A stretch of DNA of 9,264 nucleotides, from positions 1 through 9,264 of the forward strand of contig JBGPML010000033.1 in the NCBI GenBank assembly GCA_041486955.1, in the 5' to 3' direction. A program made the translations under genes and the position numbers. Source of the stretch: JBGPML01 sp041486955 (GTDB taxonomy: Bacteria; Patescibacteriota; UBA1384; 2-12-FULL-50-11; DASWYB01). This document shows positions 6,401-9,264 of this stretch, in pieces. Position 1 is the first letter of the stretch. Each line of letters opens with the position of its first letter. Below the pieces are notes generated by a model that was not told where the DNA came from, made no database searches, and saw nothing but the letters and a program-made list of their open reading frames with translations.

Positions 6401-6430
6401 ATGTATCATGAAAAGCTTTTGATGATACAT
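6401..6430. repeat. 30-bp near-perfect palindrome between genes
   Basis: The arms ATGTATCATGAAAAG and CTTTTGATGATACAT are inverted complements, with 14 of 15 pairs matching (mismatch at 6410/6421) and no loop, centred on AAGCTT. There is no U-tract on either side, so it does not look like a terminator. It lies 15 bases upstream of the ATG at 6386 and 13 bases past the stop at 6443, a position that suits an operator or an RNA-processing hairpin. Confidence 0.7.
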
Positions 6431-6442
6431 CTCGAGGATTGA

Positions 6443-6667
6443 TTATTTATTTTTTCGCATTAATTCTAATTCCAGCACAATATAACCGAGAGCTGTTATG
6501 ACTGTTCCGGCCAGAATTTTACCCATCGGGTAAACAAAATGATAACCCAGGCCGCAATTTAGGGCCCATTCCGATGCTCCCAGAGCAATAATTACTGCTC
6601 CAAACACAATCAAACCCATGGCCACACTAAAAAATGACTTTTCTTTTGGATGGTTGGCGAAGAACAT
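6443..6667 (-). CDS. Small membrane protein, two predicted membrane segments
   Basis: The 74-residue product has a short charged N-terminus (NHPKEK), hydrophobic segments at about 12-30 and 49-66, and a basic tail (RKNK). The loop between the segments holds an unusual cluster (WALNCGLGYHFVYP) with one Cys and one His. No family is recognised. The start at 6667 is fixed by a perfect AAGGAGGT ending 5-6 bases upstream; a start at 6694 would put that site inside the coding region. It begins 49 bases after the stop of the ZIP transporter with no terminator between, so it is probably the second gene of that unit. An accessory role in metal transport is only a guess. Confidence 0.75.
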   Translation of the reverse strand: MFFANHPKEKSFFSVAMGLIVFGAVIIALGASEWALNCGLGYHFVYPMGKILAGTVITALGYIVLELELMRKNK

Positions 6668-6716
6668 TTTGACCTCCTTATTTTTGATCCTCATCTTTGG
6701 ATAAATAGAGTATAGC

Positions 6717-7436
6717 CTAAGCGCCAGCTAAATGAACGGCCGCATACAAAACAAGTATGCCGATAATCGTCATTACCGTTGTTAATATTGCGGGATGACG
6801 GTGATGGCTCTCAGGCAGCAAATCACTGGCTCCGATATAAAGAAAGAACCCGCAAAAGAGAGCTAAAATAAGACCGAGAGTAGCTTCTGGAACGGCAAAG
6901 AATAAAGTTGACAGCGCCCCTAACGCTGGGGCGATGGCATCCAATAATAGCCAACGAAACGCCTGGGTGCGTGAACCCTGATTTTTTAAAATGAGATTTA
7001 CGGTATTAATTCCGTCAGAAAAATCGTGGGCTAATACAGCCAGAGCAACAATTGCCCCGACTTGTGGTGAAACTTTAAACGCTAACCCAATCGCCGCGCC
7101 ATCGAGAAAGCTATGAATCGATAATGTTGTTGCGGCAATTTTTCCGCGATGATTAACGTTTTCACAATCGTCATCATCATGGACATGGATCGAAAAAAGT
7201 CGATCAAGAAGCATAAATATAACAAAACCAATTGCCACGACGGTAGTAATCATCGCAACCTCATATCGGCTGCTTCCCAGCGAGATGGCTTCCGGCAGGA
7301 GATCAAAAAATGCCACACCAATAACTGCTCCCGCACTGAAACCGAGAACCAAATGGAGTTTATCCCTAAATTTGAGGGCAAACAATCCGCCGAGTAACGT
7401 CGCTAAAACCGTTGCGACACTAACTAATATGACCAT
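6717..7436 (-). CDS. ZIP-family divalent metal transporter
   Basis: The 239-residue product has about eight membrane segments and the signature residues of ZIP transporters, which bring zinc, iron or manganese into the cytoplasm. TM2 ends in FFDLLPEA (43-50). TM4 carries HSFLDGAAIGLAF (108-120) and TM5 carries HDFSDG (137-142), the pair that forms the metal path. The cytoplasmic loop between TM3 and TM4 holds a short His/Asp cluster (HVHDDDD, 84-90), and the loop before the last helix has SHHRH. The TM5 motif has Asp-Phe-Ser-Asp where plant and animal ZIPs have HEIPHE-type residues, a variant I associate with bacterial members; metal specificity cannot be told. The ATG at 7436 is preferred because AAGGAAGG lies 6 bases upstream; an earlier TTG at 7442 abuts that site. 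A promoter with an internal dyad lies upstream. Confidence 0.93.
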   Translation of the reverse strand: MVILVSVATVLATLLGGLFALKFRDKLHLVLGFSAGAVIGVAFFDLLPEAISLGSSRYEVAMITTVVAIGFVIFMLLDRLFSIHVHDDDDCENVNHRGKIAATTLSIHSFLDGAAIGLAFKVSPQVGAIVALAVLAHDFSDGINTVNLILKNQGSRTQAFRWLLLDAIAPALGALSTLFFAVPEATLGLILALFCGFFLYIGASDLLPESHHRHPAILTTVMTIIGILVLYAAVHLAGA

Positions 7437-7472
7437 GCACAACCTTCCTTATCCCAAATGCTTGCTAATACA

Positions 7473-7502
7473 AGTTTAATGCAACTCGGTTGCGTTTGTC
7501 AA
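7473..7502 (-). promoter_or_regulatory. Promoter of the ZIP transporter gene
   Basis: On the minus strand a perfect -35 TTGACA (7502-7497) and a -10 TAAACT (7478-7473) are separated by 18 bases. This is the best promoter match I found in the window. It lies about 37 bases upstream of the ZIP start codon. The spacer is largely occupied by a dyad (GCAACCGAGTTGC on this strand). Confidence 0.7.
7478..7496. promoter_or_regulatory. Dyad operator candidate in the ZIP promoter spacer
   Basis: The core GCAAC-TCG-GTTGC (7481-7493) is a perfect 5-bp inverted repeat around a 3-base centre. Two further matching pairs outside a single mismatch give about 7 of 8 pairs over 19 bp. A repressor bound here would cover the region between -35 and -10 of the ZIP promoter. 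Its position before a metal uptake gene suggests a Fur/Zur- or DtxR-type regulator; the protein is not in the window and the assignment is inferred. Confidence 0.55.
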
Positions 7503-7523
7503 ACATGAATTGCATTTTATTAT
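7496..7523 (+). promoter_or_regulatory. Promoter of the LytM-like protein gene
   Basis: TTGTCA (7496-7501) and TATTAT (7518-7523) each match five of six consensus bases and are separated by 16 bases. They lie 32 bases before the ATG at 7556. An alternative -10, TATGAT at 7521-7526, would give 19-base spacing. The -35 overlaps that of the opposite ZIP promoter, so the two transcripts start back to back. Confidence 0.55.
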
Positions 7524-7555
7524 GATACGATAATTTTAAGAAGGAGTGAATCATT

Positions 7556-8467
7556 ATGGAAACGAGTCCATCAACAAGTAAAGTCGCCCTTATTTTTGGC
7601 ATAATTCTACTGATAATGATTGCTGGGGGCGTCGCCATTTGGGTCGTGAAAAAACCTGAGCTTTCGGTGCCTGCGACGGCGGATCTCCCGAAAATTGTCA
7701 CGGCTGATGTGGTTGATTTAAGCAATTATGGTGGTGTGTCCAAGTTTCGTTCGGGAGCGGGACATAGTTTTGCCAGCGGGGGAGAAAAATGTCGGAGTAT
7801 GAAGCACTACTTTTTACCGAAAACCCAAAGCGATATGGCAGGAGACCCGAGCAAAATTCCAGCAACGCTTGATCCGGCGACGAATATTCCAATTTATAGT
7901 CCGGTTAATGGAAAAATCACAGCCATTCAGACCGAACAGTTCCCTCTCGGTAAGCAACTCCATATCCAAGTCGATGGTCAGAAATCTTATGATGTTCGTC
8001 TGTTCCACGTCTATCCCCTCGATTCTATTAAGGTGGGAAGTACGGTGAAAGCGGGAGAGCGGGTTGGTAGTGTAATGTCGACGCAGCAATTTGATGTCGC
8101 GATTGATCTTTTCACGGTCAAAGGACCCCAAAACATCTCTTATTTTGACGTGATGACCGATGATATCTTCGCGAAATATCAAGCTCAGGGCATAAAAACC
8201 AAATCAGACTTAATTATCACCAAAGAGGCTCGTGATGCGGCGCCGTTTGAATGCAAGGGCGAAGAGTTTGTGAATCATCAATCGGATGACGCGGACTGGA
8301 GCTACTTTACTGGTTATACTCCCGCCTCACAATATCAACAGACAAACACGCAAAATGGATCATCACAAAGTAGTCAGAGCAGCGCTCCGACCAGTACGGG
8401 TTCTGGATCATCAACCGGTACCGGGGGTGGGGGTGGCAACGGGACCGGCGGCGGCCAAAATCATTAG
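7556..8467 (+). CDS. Membrane-anchored exported protein with an LytM/M23-like domain and Gly/Ser-rich tail
   Basis: The 303-residue product has an N-terminal membrane segment (about 10-31) and then an extracytoplasmic domain (about 60-240) that reads like the beta-barrel core of LytM/M23 proteins. Features include a GHSF block at 69-72 with KCRSMKHYF after it, IYSPVNGKITAI (113-124), IQVDG, FHVYPL (150-155) and VKAGERVGSV (164-173). M23 peptidases bind zinc through HxxxD and HxH. Here the first His (70) is followed by Ser at the Asp position, and only one His (151) occurs in the second block, so catalysis is doubtful. Cys79 and Cys233 could form a disulfide. From about residue 255 the chain is Ser/Gln/Thr-rich and ends in Gly runs. 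AAGGAG lies 9 bases upstream of the ATG. The gene is divergent from the ZIP transporter and is followed by a small membrane protein gene. Confidence 0.8.
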   Translation: METSPSTSKVALIFGIILLIMIAGGVAIWVVKKPELSVPATADLPKIVTADVVDLSNYGGVSKFRSGAGHSFASGGEKCRSMKHYFLPKTQSDMAGDPSKIPATLDPATNIPIYSPVNGKITAIQTEQFPLGKQLHIQVDGQKSYDVRLFHVYPLDSIKVGSTVKAGERVGSVMSTQQFDVAIDLFTVKGPQNISYFDVMTDDIFAKYQAQGIKTKSDLIITKEARDAAPFECKGEEFVNHQSDDADWSYFTGYTPASQYQQTNTQNGSSQSSQSSAPTSTGSGSSTGTGGGGGNGTGGGQNH

Positions 8468-8502
8468 GGCGAAAATAATAATTTTCTCAAAAAAGGAGAT
8501 CT

Positions 8503-8688
8503 ATGAAAAAAGCTATTTCTGTCGTAGTACTGCTCGTTGGAGCGTTCTTTGCATTCTTGCCGCATTCCGTGCATCAATCGTTCGGGTTACAGAGTCCCCA
8601 CCCTGTTCATGTTACCTCGGGAATAATCCTGCTCATTATCGGGGTTTGGCTCTGGATGTCGAGTGGCAAGACACCGACAGCAAAATAA
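8503..8688 (+). CDS. 61-residue membrane protein, two predicted membrane segments
   Basis: A short product with hydrophobic segments at about 4-19 and 38-53, joined by a loop rich in His and Pro (LPHSVHQSFGLQSPHPVHV, four His). It ends in a short basic tail. A strong AAAAAAGGAG lies 4-5 bases upstream of the ATG, so it is very likely translated. It starts 35 bases after the stop of the LytM-like gene, with only an AT-rich inverted repeat (GAAAAT-AATA-ATTTTC) between, so cotranscription is probable. The function is unknown; the His-rich loop is compatible with metal contact but this is speculation. Confidence 0.72.
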   Translation: MKKAISVVVLLVGAFFAFLPHSVHQSFGLQSPHPVHVTSGIILLIIGVWLWMSSGKTPTAK

Positions 8689-8709
8689 CTAGGCAATCCC
8701 TTCAATTAA

Positions 8710-8745
8710 TAGTCCGGATTAACTTCGGAGGACTAGATTTAGTCC
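8710..8745 (+). repeat. Overlapping, mutually exclusive stem-loops at the end of the rightward unit
   Basis: TAGTCC at 8710-8715, GGACTA at 8730-8735 and TAGTCC at 8740-8745. The middle copy can pair with either flank, giving a 6-bp stem with a GATT loop or a longer stem with TCCG/CGGA pairing. A further weak stem GTATC/GATAC (8750-8754 with 8761-8765) is followed by TGTTTT. No strong U-tract exists, so it may be a weak terminator or 3' end-protecting structure between convergent genes. Confidence 0.45.
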
Positions 8746-8752
8746 GAGGGTA

Positions 8753-8929
8753 TCAATCGAGATACTGTTTTCCAAGAGAATAGGCGGCCCAAATACCGAG
8801 CGCACCGCCGATAACGCTGCCAAAAATAGCTGAAGCAGATAATATATCCGGATTCCAAAGAAGCGGAACAGATCCACCAATCGTCGAACCAATAAAGAGT
8901 CCTATCCAAACTGCTTGTTTAAGTGACAT
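8753..8929 (-). CDS. 58-residue membrane protein with glycine-zipper-like segments
   Basis: The minus strand reads an uninterrupted 58-codon frame from ATG at 8929 to TGA at 8755-8753, beginning MSLKQAVWIGLFIGSTIGGS. It has two hydrophobic segments (about 7-24 and 33-51). Each has Gly-rich spacing (GLFIGSTIGG and GSVIGGALG), as in glycine-zipper membrane proteins, and a short polar tail (GKQYLD). The amphipathic spacing and coherent frame make it a likely real gene too short for many gene finders. Upstream there is only a weak GAAAG at about 8 bases from the ATG. It converges with the 61-residue protein gene and is preceded by a terminator. The function is unknown. Confidence 0.68.
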   Translation of the reverse strand: MSLKQAVWIGLFIGSTIGGSVPLLWNPDILSASAIFGSVIGGALGIWAAYSLGKQYLD

Positions 8930-8988
8930 AGTGCTTTCTTTTTTTATTTAATAGATTGTATCTGACGTAATCGTAACTTAATTAAATC

Positions 8989-9014
8989 AAAAAAGCACCC
9001 GGAGGTGCTTTTTT
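8989..9014. terminator. Strong Rho-independent terminator
   Basis: AAAAAAGCACC (8989-8999) and GGTGCTTTTTT (9004-9014) form an 11-bp perfect stem with a CGGA loop and U-tracts on both strands. It lies 20 bases past the stop of the minus-strand gene at 9034, which it most likely terminates. It isolates the 58-residue gene that starts at 8929. Confidence 0.92.
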
Positions 9015-9033
9015 GTGTTGTCTTCCAGAACTC

Positions 9034-9264
9034 TTAGTCGCGGCAATGGCCGGGACCAATTAGGCCACTGTTGAATTGGTCAAGGAGATCGTTCAGGCTG
9101 CTCGTTGTGCTGGGTGAGATGAATCCTGATCCCACTGGTGGAACAACCTGCGATCCAATTAACGTATCAGCGGAAATTATCGTGGCGGCAATACTACTCG
9201 GTGAAGCGCCATTGGCAATATTCAACTTCGCCGCAATTAACTGGTGTGAGAGGGATATTAATCC
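9034..9264 (-). CDS. C-terminal end of a probably secreted protein, 5' part outside the window
   Basis: The minus-strand frame is open from the window edge to a TAA at 9036-9034, giving the last 76 residues. The segment reads LSHQLIAAKLNIANGA, then a stretch with IAATIISADTLIG, VVPPVGSGF and SSLNDLLDQFNSGLIGPGHC. I recall this as the end of an environmental-bacterial domain that usually begins with a GFWKNHP-type motif and ends in a Gly-x-Gly-His-Cys, found in secreted or surface proteins. That match is from memory and not verified. The nearest in-frame TTG at 9225 is not a credible start because the family-like sequence continues upstream of it. A strong terminator follows. Confidence 0.68.
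   Translation of the reverse strand, partial: GLISLSHQLIAAKLNIANGASPSSIAATIISADTLIGSQVVPPVGSGFISPSTTSSLNDLLDQFNSGLIGPGHCRD

Noticed and set aside
8341..8460. Repeat array or CRISPR-like element in the Ser/Gly-rich region
   Set aside because: The repetition is in amino-acid composition within a coding frame, with no regular repeat-spacer structure.
8286..8783. Plus-strand 165-codon open frame overlapping the end of the LytM-like gene and the 61-residue gene
   Set aside because: It is out of frame with two better genes that have ribosome-binding sites, and its start has none.
1..9264. tRNA, rRNA, CRISPR array, transposase, integrase or toxin-antitoxin genes
   Set aside because: I looked on both strands for the corresponding motifs and coding signatures and saw none that I could support.

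Overview
The window looks like chromosomal DNA from a small-genome bacterium. My best guess is a member of the Patescibacteria/CPR, inferred from many short, tightly packed membrane-protein genes, an RRM-type RNA-binding protein, a glycine-rich exported protein with an LytM-like core and moderate GC. No ribosomal RNA or marker tree is available here to settle this. The standard bacterial code fits: TGA serves as a stop in at least one gene and no gene needs it read as an amino acid. Most genes lie on the minus strand, and Shine-Dalgarno sequences are clear for about half of them.

Left part (1-3260). The first seven codons of a gene leaving the window are divergent from a small exported helical protein (171-668). 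A 15-bp bidirectional terminator separates the latter from the translational GTPase TypA/BipA (733-2544, minus). Upstream of typA lie a terminator and a 100-residue RRM RNA-binding protein (2817-3119, minus) with a long untranslated leader.

Middle (3300-5242). A translationally coupled pair of small membrane proteins (3408-4196, minus) is followed by a decayed copy of the C-terminal part of the downstream gene. Next is a GC-rich fatty-acid desaturase (4310-5242, minus) with its own terminator, which looks like an acquired gene.

Right part (5331-9264). An exported protein with an APCDD1-like domain and a polytopic membrane protein form a close pair (5331-6386). A 30-bp near-palindrome separates them from a small membrane protein and a ZIP-family metal transporter (6443-7436), probably one transcription unit. 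The ZIP promoter faces the promoter of an exported LytM/M23-like protein (7556-8467). The two share overlapping -35 boxes, and a dyad sits in the spacer of the ZIP promoter, as expected for a metal- or stress-responsive repressor site. A 61-residue membrane protein follows. It converges on a 58-residue minus-strand membrane protein (8753-8929), then a strong terminator and the C-terminal end of a large, probably secreted protein that runs off the right edge.

How the genes may work together: most of the content is envelope-related (lipid desaturation, metal uptake, exported anchored domains, small membrane proteins), beside two translation or RNA-handling genes often linked with cold or stress adaptation. 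I do not see a defence system, mobile element, CRISPR array, tRNA or rRNA. The most notable features are the ZIP/LytM-like divergent control region, the APCDD1-like bacterial protein, the foreign-looking desaturase with an insertion, and the decayed partial tandem duplication.
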